DNA of 48,316 nucleotides from an uncultured Verrucomicrobiota bacterium (lineage in GTDB: Bacteria > Verrucomicrobiota > Verrucomicrobiia > Palsa-1439), in the NCBI GenBank assembly GCA_903825435.1, contig CAIKAP010000141.1:1-48316 (forward strand), written 5' to 3'. Numbering within the stretch: position 1 is the first letter of the stretch; every line of letters starts with the position of its first letter. The notes under the pieces were generated by a model. That model saw only the letters and a list, made by a program, of their open reading frames with translations, was not told the origin of the DNA and searched no databases. Both the position numbers and the translations under genes were made by a program. Shown here piece after piece: positions 9,693 through 18,208 of this stretch.

Positions 9693-11035
9693 GGTGTGTT
9701 TTTGGCGACAACGAGCTGGCGGACATTTTCGCCGAGCGCCCAGCCGAGCCGGCTGAGGTCCTGGCGGAACAGAATCTTCGGCGTGCCTTCGGTGATGTCG
9801 AAGATGAATTTGACGCGCCGGTAGCCGCGTCCGTACGGGCCGACGGCGGCGATGTCGGCGGTGAACTGGTAGCTTTGGGTGGTGATGTAATCGCCGGCGG
9901 AGAGCGCTTGGATGGCGGTGTGGGTCGAGCCGAGCGCGTCCACGATCCAGGCGATGGAACTGATGTTGTCGGGATTGGCGGCGCGGTAGTTGACGAGTGT
10001 CTGTGCGGTGCCGGTGTCCATGCCGGGCAGGCAGGCGAGGACGGTGGCGCTGGCGGTGTTGATGTTGACGCGGCCGGTTTTGTAGCGGGAGGTGCTGATG
10101 GTCGCGTTGCGGTAAATCTGGGAGAACTCGGCCGAGGTCATGCCACTGCGAAGGTAGAACGCGAGCAGACCGCGGAAGGTGCCGGTGGTGACGGAGGGCC
10201 GGCCGGGGCGGCTGGGACCGGTGGTGTAACCGAGCCGGAGCAAAATCTGGCTGGCGCGACCGGGGCCGAAGGCGGACTGGAGCAGCGGGAGGAGTTGGAC
10301 GGCGGTGTTGACGTTGGTGCGCATGGAGCCGTCGCTGTGGAAATTCGGTTCGCGGCTGTAGACGGTGACGTACTCGAAAAGGCCTGGATCAACCTGGCCG
10401 TTACCGCCTTCGTCTTTCTCGTTGGTGTCGAGGATGCCGTTGCGGTTGACATCGTCGCCGGCGAGGATGTCCATCGAGGTGCCGTACACGAGGCGGAGTT
10501 CGTCCACGGTCTCGAACGGCGCGCCTTTACATTGGTACGGCGGCTGGACCATCGCGTAGTAAAGCTTGGAGCCGCCGCTGGCGTTGGGATTGCGCCAGTC
10601 AACGATCGCGGTGAGGAGGTCGGGATTCATACCCGGTAGGTAGGTGAGGAAGTTGGTAGAGGCGCTATTGAGGTTGAGCTTGGAGGCTTCGTCAACGAGG
10701 CCGAAGGTTACGAGGTCGGGATGCATGGGCGGCGAGCTGAGGTCGCGGCCGATGATCCAGAACCGGGCGTCACCGACGGGAACAGCCTCGGCTTGGTACT
10801 GACTGATGTCGGGCATGACGCCGTTGGTGGCGTACATCGAGAGCACGTAGGCAACGTAACGCGCCCCACCTTCGATGGCTTGGTCGGCGGCGAGCGCGGC
10901 GGCGCGGTTGTCGGAGGCGCGCAGTTCGAGCGACATCGAGTTGGCGAAGTACAACGCCATACTGACGAGGCCGAGTGCAATCCACAACACGATGATCAGC
11001 ACAGAACCGCGGCGGTTGGAGGGAGGCAGGTTCAT
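9689..11035 (-). CDS. gspK: GspK-like type II secretion minor pseudopilin
   Basis: RRGSVLIIVLWIALGLVSMALYFANSM N-terminus; helix-hairpin-helix-like LNLNSAS and VNINTASATVLACLPGM. Confidence 0.85.
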   Translation of the reverse strand: MNLPPSNRRGSVLIIVLWIALGLVSMALYFANSMSLELRASDNRAAALAADQAIEGGARYVAYVLSMYATNGVMPDISQYQAEAVPVGDARFWIIGRDLSSPPMHPDLVTFGLVDEASKLNLNSASTNFLTYLPGMNPDLLTAIVDWRNPNASGGSKLYYAMVQPPYQCKGAPFETVDELRLVYGTSMDILAGDDVNRNGILDTNEKDEGGNGQVDPGLFEYVTVYSREPNFHSDGSMRTNVNTAVQLLPLLQSAFGPGRASQILLRLGYTTGPSRPGRPSVTTGTFRGLLAFYLRSGMTSAEFSQIYRNATISTSRYKTGRVNINTASATVLACLPGMDTGTAQTLVNYRAANPDNISSIAWIVDALGSTHTAIQALSAGDYITTQSYQFTADIAAVGPYGRGYRRVKFIFDITEGTPKILFRQDLSRLGWALGENVRQLVVAKNTP

Positions 11036-11730
11036 TGTGTGTCGACGTCCTGCGTCAGGTTGGTGCTGATCTGTGGGTCAATCGCCACGAGCAGCTCTAT
11101 CGGCTGTTGGCGACGCGCGTCATCGGGGGTCGAGCCAGACAACTGGAGGCGCAGGCGGATGGCGACTGGCAGGTTGGTGTCGCTCTGCGTCGTGTCCCAA
11201 GTGTTGCGCCATTGCGAACCGTCGTAGCATTCGAACTCCAGCGTGTTGACGCCGCCAAGAAGCAATTGATCCGATGGCGTCGGTGTGACCGTGGAGAGAA
11301 GATTGCGCGTGACGCTGCGGATCAAGTCCTTACCCGGCTGCGTGCGGTCGGCGGGATCGCGCAGGCCGTAGGTGACGCGCTGGACTTCGGCCCACGGCTC
11401 GTTTTCGTGCAGCGTGCCGGTGGTGGTGTACATCTCGATGGAAACATTCTGGCTCAGGCCGAAGCTGGTGATGTCGCCGACGCGGAAATCGCCAGCCATC
11501 ACCTTGTTGGTGGATGGCGTCAACATCAAGCCCTGCAAATCACGCCGCACGATGACGACCGCCTGTTCCAGCGGCAACGCTTCATCCACCGTGCGCGTCG
11601 TGCTCTCGCGCAACCGCACGGCGCTGAAGAACACGCCGCCGACCGCCGTCACCACGATGGCGCACACGCCGACGGCGAGCACCAGCTCGATCAACGTGAA
11701 TCCGCGGCGATTGTGTCTCGGGTTTCTCAT
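11032..11730 (-). CDS. GspJ-like prepilin-type protein
   Basis: Prepilin motif RRGFTLIELVLAVGVCAIVVTAV; start chosen at MRNPRHNRRGFTL. Confidence 0.75.
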   Translation of the reverse strand: MRNPRHNRRGFTLIELVLAVGVCAIVVTAVGGVFFSAVRLRESTTRTVDEALPLEQAVVIVRRDLQGLMLTPSTNKVMAGDFRVGDITSFGLSQNVSIEMYTTTGTLHENEPWAEVQRVTYGLRDPADRTQPGKDLIRSVTRNLLSTVTPTPSDQLLLGGVNTLEFECYDGSQWRNTWDTTQSDTNLPVAIRLRLQLSGSTPDDARRQQPIELLVAIDPQISTNLTQDVDTQ

Positions 11731-12107
11731 TGTGAATTCAATAGCGTGCTCAGCCGCACCGCGTGCTCCCGGTCCTGAGCGTTGTACGTCACCTCCGCCG
11801 TCAACTGCCGCATCGAGGCGTCCTGCCATGGCTCGTTGCGCAACATCCAGCGAAACTCGTGGCCGTTCTCGGAATACGTGCCGTTTTGCGACGACTGGTT
11901 CCAGCTACCCATGACGATGTTCTCGGTCAACACCCGCTCCGCCACGCGCACCGCCTCGGCCTTACGCTCGGCAACCTCACCCGCCGCACTCGCAATGTGC
12001 AACGCCTCAATCGCCACCGGCACGACGATGGCCATGAACATCAGCGCCGCCAACACCTCGGCCAGCGTAAACCCGGCGCTGTTATGGGAGTGTGTTACGA
12101 ATTTCAT
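11727..12107 (-). CDS. GspI-like prepilin-type protein
   Basis: Prepilin motif SAGFTLAEVLAALMFMAIVVPVAIEAL. Confidence 0.75.
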   Translation of the reverse strand: MKFVTHSHNSAGFTLAEVLAALMFMAIVVPVAIEALHIASAAGEVAERKAEAVRVAERVLTENIVMGSWNQSSQNGTYSENGHEFRWMLRNEPWQDASMRQLTAEVTYNAQDREHAVRLSTLLNSQ

Positions 12108-12582
12108 AATTCACATGGTTGGTTGTTTCCATGAGCCAGAGCGCCGCGTTGTCAACGCCCCCGAGACGCAACACCGTCGGACTCGACTCGTCAATCAGCC
12201 CATCCGGCAGGAAACGGATCGCCGGCAGGTTTCGGCCGCGGACCGGTACCGGCTGGGTGTTTTGCGCCTCCAGCGAGAGGCCTTCCTCCAGCGAAAACTC
12301 CAGTGCCTTCGGGTCGCCGTCGCGCGGCGGCGTTTCCTGTTCGAGGCCGTACGACGATCGCTCGGTGTCCATCCACAACAACATCGGCAGCCCTTCCGAT
12401 ACCGCGCGGCTCTGCCCCGCGTGCGTCAACGCCAGCAGACGGCGCGCCTCAGAATCCAACGCGCGTCCGCGGAAAAAGCTGAACAGCGACGGCGTCGTGA
12501 CGGAGATCATCGCCACCAGCAACGCCATCACGAGAATCAACTCGATCAGCGTGAACGCCCGCGTTGGATATTGAACTCGCAT
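12082..12582 (-). CDS. GspH-like prepilin-type protein
   Basis: Prepilin motif TRAFTLIELILVMALLVAMISVTTPSLFSFFRGRAL; start chosen at MRVQYPTRAF. Confidence 0.75.
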   Translation of the reverse strand: MRVQYPTRAFTLIELILVMALLVAMISVTTPSLFSFFRGRALDSEARRLLALTHAGQSRAVSEGLPMLLWMDTERSSYGLEQETPPRDGDPKALEFSLEEGLSLEAQNTQPVPVRGRNLPAIRFLPDGLIDESSPTVLRLGGVDNAALWLMETTNHVNYEIRNTLP

Positions 12583-13022
12583 TACCGACGAACTGTCCAG
12601 TTGCAAACGTCATCGTCCGTGCCGGGCCGTCCATCGGGGCCGACGGAGTATAGGTCGTACGACTTCGGGTTGTGGCGGCCGGGGCACTCGTACACATAAT
12701 CGTTACCCCACGGGTCCTTCGAAATCTCTTTGACATACGGTCCGTGCCAGTTAGGGCAATCACGCGGCTGCTGCACGAGATCGCCGAGGCCGCTCTTGCC
12801 TTTCGGATAGTAACCGTTGTCAACCTCGAACGCGTCCAGCGCCGTGCTGAACGTCGAAATGTCGGTCTTTGCTGCTGCCAGGCGCGCCTGCTCGCTGCGC
12901 CCGACCATCTTCGGCACGACCAGCGCCGCGAGAATTCCGAGAATGGTGAGGACCAGCAATAACTCAACCAGCGTAAACGCCTGCTGGCCGATCCGGTTTA
13001 TTCGATGATGATTTTGTTTCAT
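12582..13022 (-). CDS. gspG: Major pseudopilin GspG
   Basis: QQAFTLVELLLVLTILGILAALVVPKM; C-terminal DPWGNDYVYECPGRHNPKSYDLYSVGPDGRPGTDDDVCNW. Confidence 0.95.
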   Translation of the reverse strand: MKQNHHRINRIGQQAFTLVELLLVLTILGILAALVVPKMVGRSEQARLAAAKTDISTFSTALDAFEVDNGYYPKGKSGLGDLVQQPRDCPNWHGPYVKEISKDPWGNDYVYECPGRHNPKSYDLYSVGPDGRPGTDDDVCNWTVRR

Positions 13023-13042
13023 AGTTTTCCTTTCGTTGGAGT

Positions 13043-14290
13043 TTATTTGATGTAATCCTGCAATGTGAAAATCGGCAGCAACATTCCGATGAAAATCGTG
13101 CCGATGAAACTGGCGATCAAAAACAACATTAGCGGCTCCGCGAGCGCCACCGCTGTCTTCATCTGGCGGTCAAGATCGCCCTCGGTAACGGCGGCGATGC
13201 GCACCAGCTCCGCATCGAGCCGTCCGCTCTCCTCGGCGACCGAAATCATTTCCAGCACCGACCCCGGAAACAAACCCCGGCACTCCGCCAGGCTTTGCCC
13301 GAGCCGTCCGCCTTCCTGCACCCGCTCGATCGAAGTCGAGACGGCGTCCACGAGAATCTGATTGCCGACCGATTTGCGGGCGACGTTGAGCGCCTGGACC
13401 AGCGGCACGCCTGCGCCGAGCAACGTGCCCAGCATCCGGCAGAACCGCGCCATCGCAAACTGCGCCACGAGCGAGCCGACGACCGGCGCCCGCAACATCA
13501 GCCCTTCCCACACGCGCTTGCCTTTCTCCGAGGCGAACCAGCTCCGCACCATCAAGACGGCGACGAACAACCCGACCAGCACAAACAAACCGTACGACCG
13601 CAATACATCGCTTATGCCGATGATGATTTGCGTGATCAACGGCAACGAACCGCCGAAGCCGGAAAAAACTTTCTGGAATCGCGGAATAAAAAACACCAGC
13701 AGAATCGTCAATACCACCAGCGCCAGCACCAGCAGGATGCACGGGTACAGCATCGCCGTCATCACTTTCGAGCGCAATTCCTTCTCGCGCGCCTGGAAAT
13801 CGGCGATCTGCGCCAGCACCACGTCGAGGAACCCGCCCGTCTCGCCCGCCTGGACCATCGCCGTATAAACCCGCGGAAACGTGTCCGGGTACTGCGTCAT
13901 TGCGTCGGCCAACGCCATCCCGTCGATCACCTTGTCATGGATTTCTTTCCACTTCGCCGACGCCGCCGGCGTGGCAGCCTCGCGGTACAAAATCACCAGC
14001 GCCCGGCTCAACGGCACCCCCGCCGCCAGCAAACTCGACAGCAACCGCGTAAAATTCTCCAGCGCCTTCGCCGTCACCTTGTTCGACTTCATCTTGAAAT
14101 CGAACCCGGCAGCGCGCGCCGTCCCTTGCGCACCGTTACCGGATGCCTTACCGGCTTGCTCCGCGAGACTGACCGGCCGCAACCCACGCGTCTCCATCTG
14201 CCGAAACGCATCCGGCCGGTTCCCGGCATCGATCTGGCCTTCCGCCACCGAGCCGTCCGCCGCAATCGCTTTGTAGGTGAATGTAGGCAT
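13043..14290 (-). CDS. gspF: GspF inner-membrane platform protein
   Basis: MPTFTYKAIAADGSVAEGQIDAGNRPDAFRQMETRGLRPVSL start and two T2SSF domains with three TM regions. Confidence 0.95.
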   Translation of the reverse strand: MPTFTYKAIAADGSVAEGQIDAGNRPDAFRQMETRGLRPVSLAEQAGKASGNGAQGTARAAGFDFKMKSNKVTAKALENFTRLLSSLLAAGVPLSRALVILYREAATPAASAKWKEIHDKVIDGMALADAMTQYPDTFPRVYTAMVQAGETGGFLDVVLAQIADFQAREKELRSKVMTAMLYPCILLVLALVVLTILLVFFIPRFQKVFSGFGGSLPLITQIIIGISDVLRSYGLFVLVGLFVAVLMVRSWFASEKGKRVWEGLMLRAPVVGSLVAQFAMARFCRMLGTLLGAGVPLVQALNVARKSVGNQILVDAVSTSIERVQEGGRLGQSLAECRGLFPGSVLEMISVAEESGRLDAELVRIAAVTEGDLDRQMKTAVALAEPLMLFLIASFIGTIFIGMLLPIFTLQDYIK

Positions 14291-14339
14291 TATGAGGAAA
14301 ATCCGTTACCGGGTCTGCACGACCATAGCGCGCCACAAC

Positions 14340-14368
14340 TTGACAAACGCTGTGCCGCAAAGTTAAGT
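14340..14368 (+). promoter_or_regulatory. Candidate sigma70-type promoter of DUF433-DUF5615 module 1
   Basis: TTGACA, 17-nt spacer, TTAAGT, just upstream of the ATG at 14378. Confidence 0.45.
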
Positions 14369-14377
14369 TCGCACGTC

Positions 14378-14611
14378 ATGAACGCACTGCTGTCTCGCAT
14401 CACGGTTGACTCGGCGATTTGCCACGGCAAACCGGCCATTCGCCACCTGCGGTATCCGGTGGAAAGCATCCTCGAATACCTCGCGGCGGGCGACAGCTTT
14501 GAGGATCTCTTGGGCGAGTTTCCTGATTTGGAACGCGATGATCTGCGGGCCTGTCTGGAGTTTGCGGCCCAATCGCTCAAGCAGAAGAGCCTGCACTTGG
14601 CGCTGACATGA
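14378..14611 (+). CDS. DUF433-family antitoxin-like protein (module 1)
   Basis: RITVDSAICHGKPAIRHLRYPVESILEYLAAGDSFEDLLGEFPDLERDDLRACLEFA matches the DUF433 pattern; ATGA overlap with the next ORF. Confidence 0.9.
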   Translation: MNALLSRITVDSAICHGKPAIRHLRYPVESILEYLAAGDSFEDLLGEFPDLERDDLRACLEFAAQSLKQKSLHLALT

Positions 14612-14961
14612 AATTTCTCGTGGATGCACACCTGCCGCCGGGTTTGTGCGCCGCGCTCCAAGCCGCCGGGCATGACGCCGTCCACACGCGGCAGTTGCCG
14701 GCCCACAATGCCACGTCCGACGACACGATCAACACGCTGTCCATGGCGGAGCAACGCGTGGTGATCACCAAGGATACCGACTTCTACTACTCCCATTTGC
14801 AGCGGGGCGAGCCGTGGAAACTGTTGCTGGTTCGCACCGGCAACATCCGCGCTCGCGACCTGACCACGCTGGTCGAACGGCACCTGCCGGCCATCATTGC
14901 CGCCTTGCAGCATAATTCCCTCGTCGAACTCGACCGGCAGTCCGTGCAGGTCGTTACCTGA
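14608..14961 (+). CDS. DUF5615 PIN-like toxin (module 1)
   Basis: MKFLVDAHLPPGLCAALQAAGHDAVHTRQL...VVITKDTDFYYSHLQRGEPWKLLLVRTGN. Confidence 0.9.
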   Translation: MKFLVDAHLPPGLCAALQAAGHDAVHTRQLPAHNATSDDTINTLSMAEQRVVITKDTDFYYSHLQRGEPWKLLLVRTGNIRARDLTTLVERHLPAIIAALQHNSLVELDRQSVQVVT

Positions 14962-15009
14962 CGCCACCGAGCCGTCCGCCGCAATCGCTTTGTAGGTGAA
15001 GGTGGGCAT
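14962..15009 (-). repeat. Partial copy of the gspF 5' end (codons 1-16), directly after the module 1 toxin stop
   Basis: 48-bp match to 14243-14290 with 2 differences by eye; same orientation as gspF. Confidence 0.93.
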
Positions 15010-15113
15010 GGTCAGGATAACCCAGGGTTGAAACTGGCCGATACCGAGCGTCGAACGGCCCGCGCGCGGCCGTTGCTGTTCTGTGGGTGTTGGTTCAACT
15101 GCATTTCTTCTGC

Positions 15114-17057
15114 CTATTTGAGGAAAAACTCTTTCAGCGGGCGATAGCCGAGCTTCGCCAGCAGTGCATCCCAGTTGGCGGGCAGTTTGATTTCGATCGT
15201 GACGTTATTGCCGCCGGGCATGATTTGCACCTTGTTCCGGTCCGCGTCCCCGGTGAGCAGAATCGCAGTCGTGCCGGGCTTCATCACGGGGATGGTCTGG
15301 ATTTTCTCCAGCCCTTGAACCTTGGGGAACCACGGGGGTGGGGCCGTCAACTCTCCGCCTTCGTCGCGGGTGATCTTGCGCGCGTGTTGCTCGACCGTGT
15401 AGCGGGTCGGGTCGAACGCGCTGCCGGCGCTGGCCCAGTAGTTGGCGAAGGCGCGTTCATAGACCGGTCGCCGGGCGGTAGCGATCAGGGCTTGTTCGAG
15501 CTTTTCCTTGGTGGGATACCCGCGGGCCAGGTCGCGGGCGACGTACTCGGTAATCAGCATGGTCCGGGGCGTGAGCCGCGGGCCGCTGCCGGTCGCAAAC
15601 TGCCCTTTCTCCACCGCATCCCAAGCCATAAGCTGCATGATTTTTTCGGGGTTGGACGTTGCCGGGGTGAGATTATTGCCCCACAACAGCGCGGAAGCTC
15701 CAGTGAGCGTGCTCTGGTTCAGATCAAACCCTTGTTGCACGTGGTGCGGCTTCCAGCCAATCTTGAGACAAGCCTGTTCATCCTCCGCCAAGCACCACGG
15801 CATGAGATAACCAAAGCTCCCCATCCGGTCTTGTTTGATGTAGTACCCACCGAGATTCATCATCGCCAGACTTATAAAGCGGCCAAGCACCGCGTTGCGT
15901 GGCTCATTGATCTGTCCTTGTTGGGAGTCAATCCCCAGTTGTCGGGCCACCGGTCCGTTCACCCAACAGAAAGGCGTCCACGCATGGGTGCTGGCCAAGG
16001 TGCGCCGATAATTGCCATTCGCCAGAGTTTTGGTATAGGCGATCAGCAGCGGCATGAACTCCGGCGGGCATCCCGCCATCACGCCATTCACGGCCACATG
16101 CCAGACCAAGGTCTTCCGATAGGCGATTGGCAGCACGGCGACAACCTGATCCCAAGGCTGGTCGGTATATTTCAGAAACTCCGCCACCCGTTCTACCGTC
16201 GGGGGAATAATCGGCAGCCCGTCGGACCAACGCTGTTCGATGAAAAACCGATTCACCCCGTCAACCGTGCCCACGAACACACGGTCCTTGGGGTCTTCGA
16301 CGCCGGCTTTGCGACGTGCAGCGATTTCCGCCTCCGTGATCGGTTTCGTCAGGGCCGCGACGATCTGCGGCCAAAGCACTTCTCTGGTATTCTGGATCAA
16401 CTCCTCTCGTGTGTGGGCTGCAAATGCGCCGGGGTACGTAGCGGCGCGCGGCGCGGGCACGCCGTTGTTGACGGCTGTAGAATACACCTGCTTCACAAAA
16501 TTCGGCGCCGCGATGGTGACGGCGGGAATGCCCACGTACTCCGCCGCGATACTCGAACCCGTTTCCTTGGGAGTACAGAGTCCACAACCACCGTTGCCGG
16601 AGATCACGGCTTGCACACCCAGGGCTTTGAGCTTCTTCTGGAAATCGTCCTTCGCCTGTCTAATAACTCCGGGGCCAGGATACGATCCAGCCGACCCTAT
16701 TTCATCCAGCAAGATCACCTTTGCAGTCGGATAGTTCTGCAAGATCAGCCTCTTAATTTCAGGATGTGTTACGCGGGCCATAAAACTTCCGCCCACAACC
16801 GCAATCGTCTTTCCTGCCAGCGTGTCCAAGCGCGGTGCCTGCGCGATCCGCGGAATCGTTTGCTTACCAACCGGGGCCACGACCGCGTATTTCCCTGGAG
16901 GGAGCGGCGCTCCCGGAACCAGACACGCGTCATCGCACTCGTATGACATCGCGCTTCCTATTCCGCTGGGGGCGGCTGGTTTCGTGGCCGATTCTGCCGG
17001 CGCCATTCCCGCGCACACGTTCAAGACTGCACAAACTCCTATCATCCAAATCTTCAT
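15114..17057 (-). CDS. UGSC-family-like (seleno)protein homologue or oxidoreductase with signal peptide
   Basis: N-terminal signal peptide; KTIAVVGGSFMARVTHPEIKRLI...VISGNGGCGLCT resembles the UGSC family with CGLC in place of UGSC; extended C-terminal region. Confidence 0.55.
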   Translation of the reverse strand: MKIWMIGVCAVLNVCAGMAPAESATKPAAPSGIGSAMSYECDDACLVPGAPLPPGKYAVVAPVGKQTIPRIAQAPRLDTLAGKTIAVVGGSFMARVTHPEIKRLILQNYPTAKVILLDEIGSAGSYPGPGVIRQAKDDFQKKLKALGVQAVISGNGGCGLCTPKETGSSIAAEYVGIPAVTIAAPNFVKQVYSTAVNNGVPAPRAATYPGAFAAHTREELIQNTREVLWPQIVAALTKPITEAEIAARRKAGVEDPKDRVFVGTVDGVNRFFIEQRWSDGLPIIPPTVERVAEFLKYTDQPWDQVVAVLPIAYRKTLVWHVAVNGVMAGCPPEFMPLLIAYTKTLANGNYRRTLASTHAWTPFCWVNGPVARQLGIDSQQGQINEPRNAVLGRFISLAMMNLGGYYIKQDRMGSFGYLMPWCLAEDEQACLKIGWKPHHVQQGFDLNQSTLTGASALLWGNNLTPATSNPEKIMQLMAWDAVEKGQFATGSGPRLTPRTMLITEYVARDLARGYPTKEKLEQALIATARRPVYERAFANYWASAGSAFDPTRYTVEQHARKITRDEGGELTAPPPWFPKVQGLEKIQTIPVMKPGTTAILLTGDADRNKVQIMPGGNNVTIEIKLPANWDALLAKLGYRPLKEFFLK

Positions 17058-17131
17058 GTTTCTCCTTATAATTTGTTCAACGTTTTTTTCCAGCAGCTAT
17101 TGGGATCACATCTTGTCATTCAACAACTCCT

Positions 17132-17368
17132 CTAACTCGCCTTCGCCTCCGCGGCCGGGGCGGTTGGTTTGGCGCTGGTGGCTACTTCCTTGGCGGTGGT
17201 GACACTCAACACTTCTTCGACCGTCGTGATGCCTTGGCGGACGAGGTGCCAGCCGTCTTCGGCCAGCGTCTCCATCTGCCGAAACGCATCCGGCCGGTTC
17301 CCGGCATCGATCTGGCCTTCCGCCACCGAGCCGTCCGCTCCGATTGCTTTGTAAGTGAAGGTGGGCAT
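17132..17368 (-). CDS. Chimeric small ORF: GspF N-terminus (about 34 aa) fused in frame to GspE C-terminus (about 44 aa)
   Basis: MPTFTYKAIGADGSVAEGQIDAGNRPDAFRQMET|LAEDGWHLVRQGITTVEEVLSVTTAKEVATSAKPTAPAAEAKAS; both halves match genes in this window. Confidence 0.85.
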   Translation of the reverse strand: MPTFTYKAIGADGSVAEGQIDAGNRPDAFRQMETLAEDGWHLVRQGITTVEEVLSVTTAKEVATSAKPTAPAAEAKAS

Positions 17369-17376
17369 TGTCAGTT

Positions 17377-17430
17377 AAATCCGAAACTCGAAATCCGAAA
17401 TCCGAGACAAATCCGAAATCCGAATGACCA
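17377..17430. repeat. AT-richer short tandem-like repeat (AATCCGAAA units)
   Basis: aatccgaaactcgaaatccgaaatccgagacaaatccgaaatccgaatg. Confidence 0.7.
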
Positions 17431-17443
17431 AAACGCCCGTTGT

Positions 17444-17541
17444 GCGCCGGTCTCCGACCGCGCACTCAGGTTTGACCGAAGGTCTCCCGGCACAACTGGA
17501 GACCTGACGGTCGGCAAAACGGCGCGGTCGGAGACCGGCGC
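17444..17541. repeat. Palindromic intergenic element with perfect 20-bp terminal inverted repeat
   Basis: GCGCCGGTCTCCGACCGCGC (17444-17463) and GCGCGGTCGGAGACCGGCGC (17522-17541) are exact reverse complements. Confidence 0.85.
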
Positions 17542-17574
17542 CGAACTGGCAGCCTCACCGTTGATAACACGTCC

Positions 17575-17603
17575 TTGAGTTAGTCGTTCGATTCCGGTAT
17601 CTT
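17575..17603 (+). promoter_or_regulatory. Candidate sigma70-type promoter of DUF433-DUF5615 module 2
   Basis: TTGAGT, 17-nt spacer, TATCTT, just upstream of the ATG at 17611. Confidence 0.4.
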
Positions 17604-17610
17604 CAGTTGC

Positions 17611-17838
17611 ATGAACGAGCGCATTGAAATCACGCCCCGCGTCTGTGGCGGACAACCCGTCATCAAAGGCACACGCATTTCGGTGGCCGCCCTCCTGGAA
17701 CAACTCGCGGCCGGCGAATCGTGGGATTCGCTCCTGCACGGTTACCCGGAGCTGACCCGCGCCGACATTCAAGCGGTGCTGGACTACGCCCGCCAAGCCA
17801 TCCTCCACACCGAATTCAGCGTCCTCGAACCGGTCTGA
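17611..17838 (+). CDS. DUF433-family antitoxin-like protein (module 2)
   Basis: RIEITPRVCGGQPVIKGTRISVAALLEQLAAGESWDSLLHGYPELTRADIQAVLDYAR is a canonical DUF433 pattern. Confidence 0.93.
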   Translation: MNERIEITPRVCGGQPVIKGTRISVAALLEQLAAGESWDSLLHGYPELTRADIQAVLDYARQAILHTEFSVLEPV

Positions 17839-17844
17839 GCCGTC

Positions 17845-18207
17845 GTGCGCCTTTATCTCGACCAAATGTTGCGGGCGGAACTCGCCGACCTGTTGCGCGC
17901 CCACGGCCATGATGTCGTCCGCGCCGTGGAAGTGGGCCAAGACCGAGCCGATGACGCACTGATTCTCGAACGCGCCGTGCACGACCACCGCGTGCTCATC
18001 ACCTTGGACGAGCATTTTGGTGACTGGGCCGTGCTGCCGTTGTCCGAGCACAACGGCGTGATCCGCGTCAAGGCGCACCCGCCCACCGTGGACAACGTCG
18101 CCGCGCTGCTGCTGCCGTTGCTGGCGGGCCGCTCCGAGGCGGACTTCCAAAACCGGCTGGTGATCGTCTCGCCGCGCCGGGTGCGCTGGATTCGCACCGC
18201 CGACTAA
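17845..18207 (+). CDS. DUF5615 PIN-like toxin (module 2), GTG start
   Basis: RLYLDQMLRAELADLLRAHGHDVVRAVEVGQDRADDALILERAVHDHRVLITLDEHFGDWAV. Confidence 0.9.
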   Translation: MRLYLDQMLRAELADLLRAHGHDVVRAVEVGQDRADDALILERAVHDHRVLITLDEHFGDWAVLPLSEHNGVIRVKAHPPTVDNVAALLLPLLAGRSEADFQNRLVIVSPRRVRWIRTAD

Positions 18208-18208
18208 C

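Noticed and set aside
13295-14611. 438-aa plus-strand ORF ending in the DUF433 sequence
   Set aside because: Mostly antisense of gspF; the real antitoxin starts at the ATG at 14378, preceded by a plausible promoter.
14290-15009. 239-aa ORF beginning MPTFTYKAIAADGSVASGND as a real GspF variant
   Set aside because: Only the first 16 residues are GspF; the rest is antisense to DUF433/DUF5615. Kept as a polarity hypothesis, not annotated as a protein.
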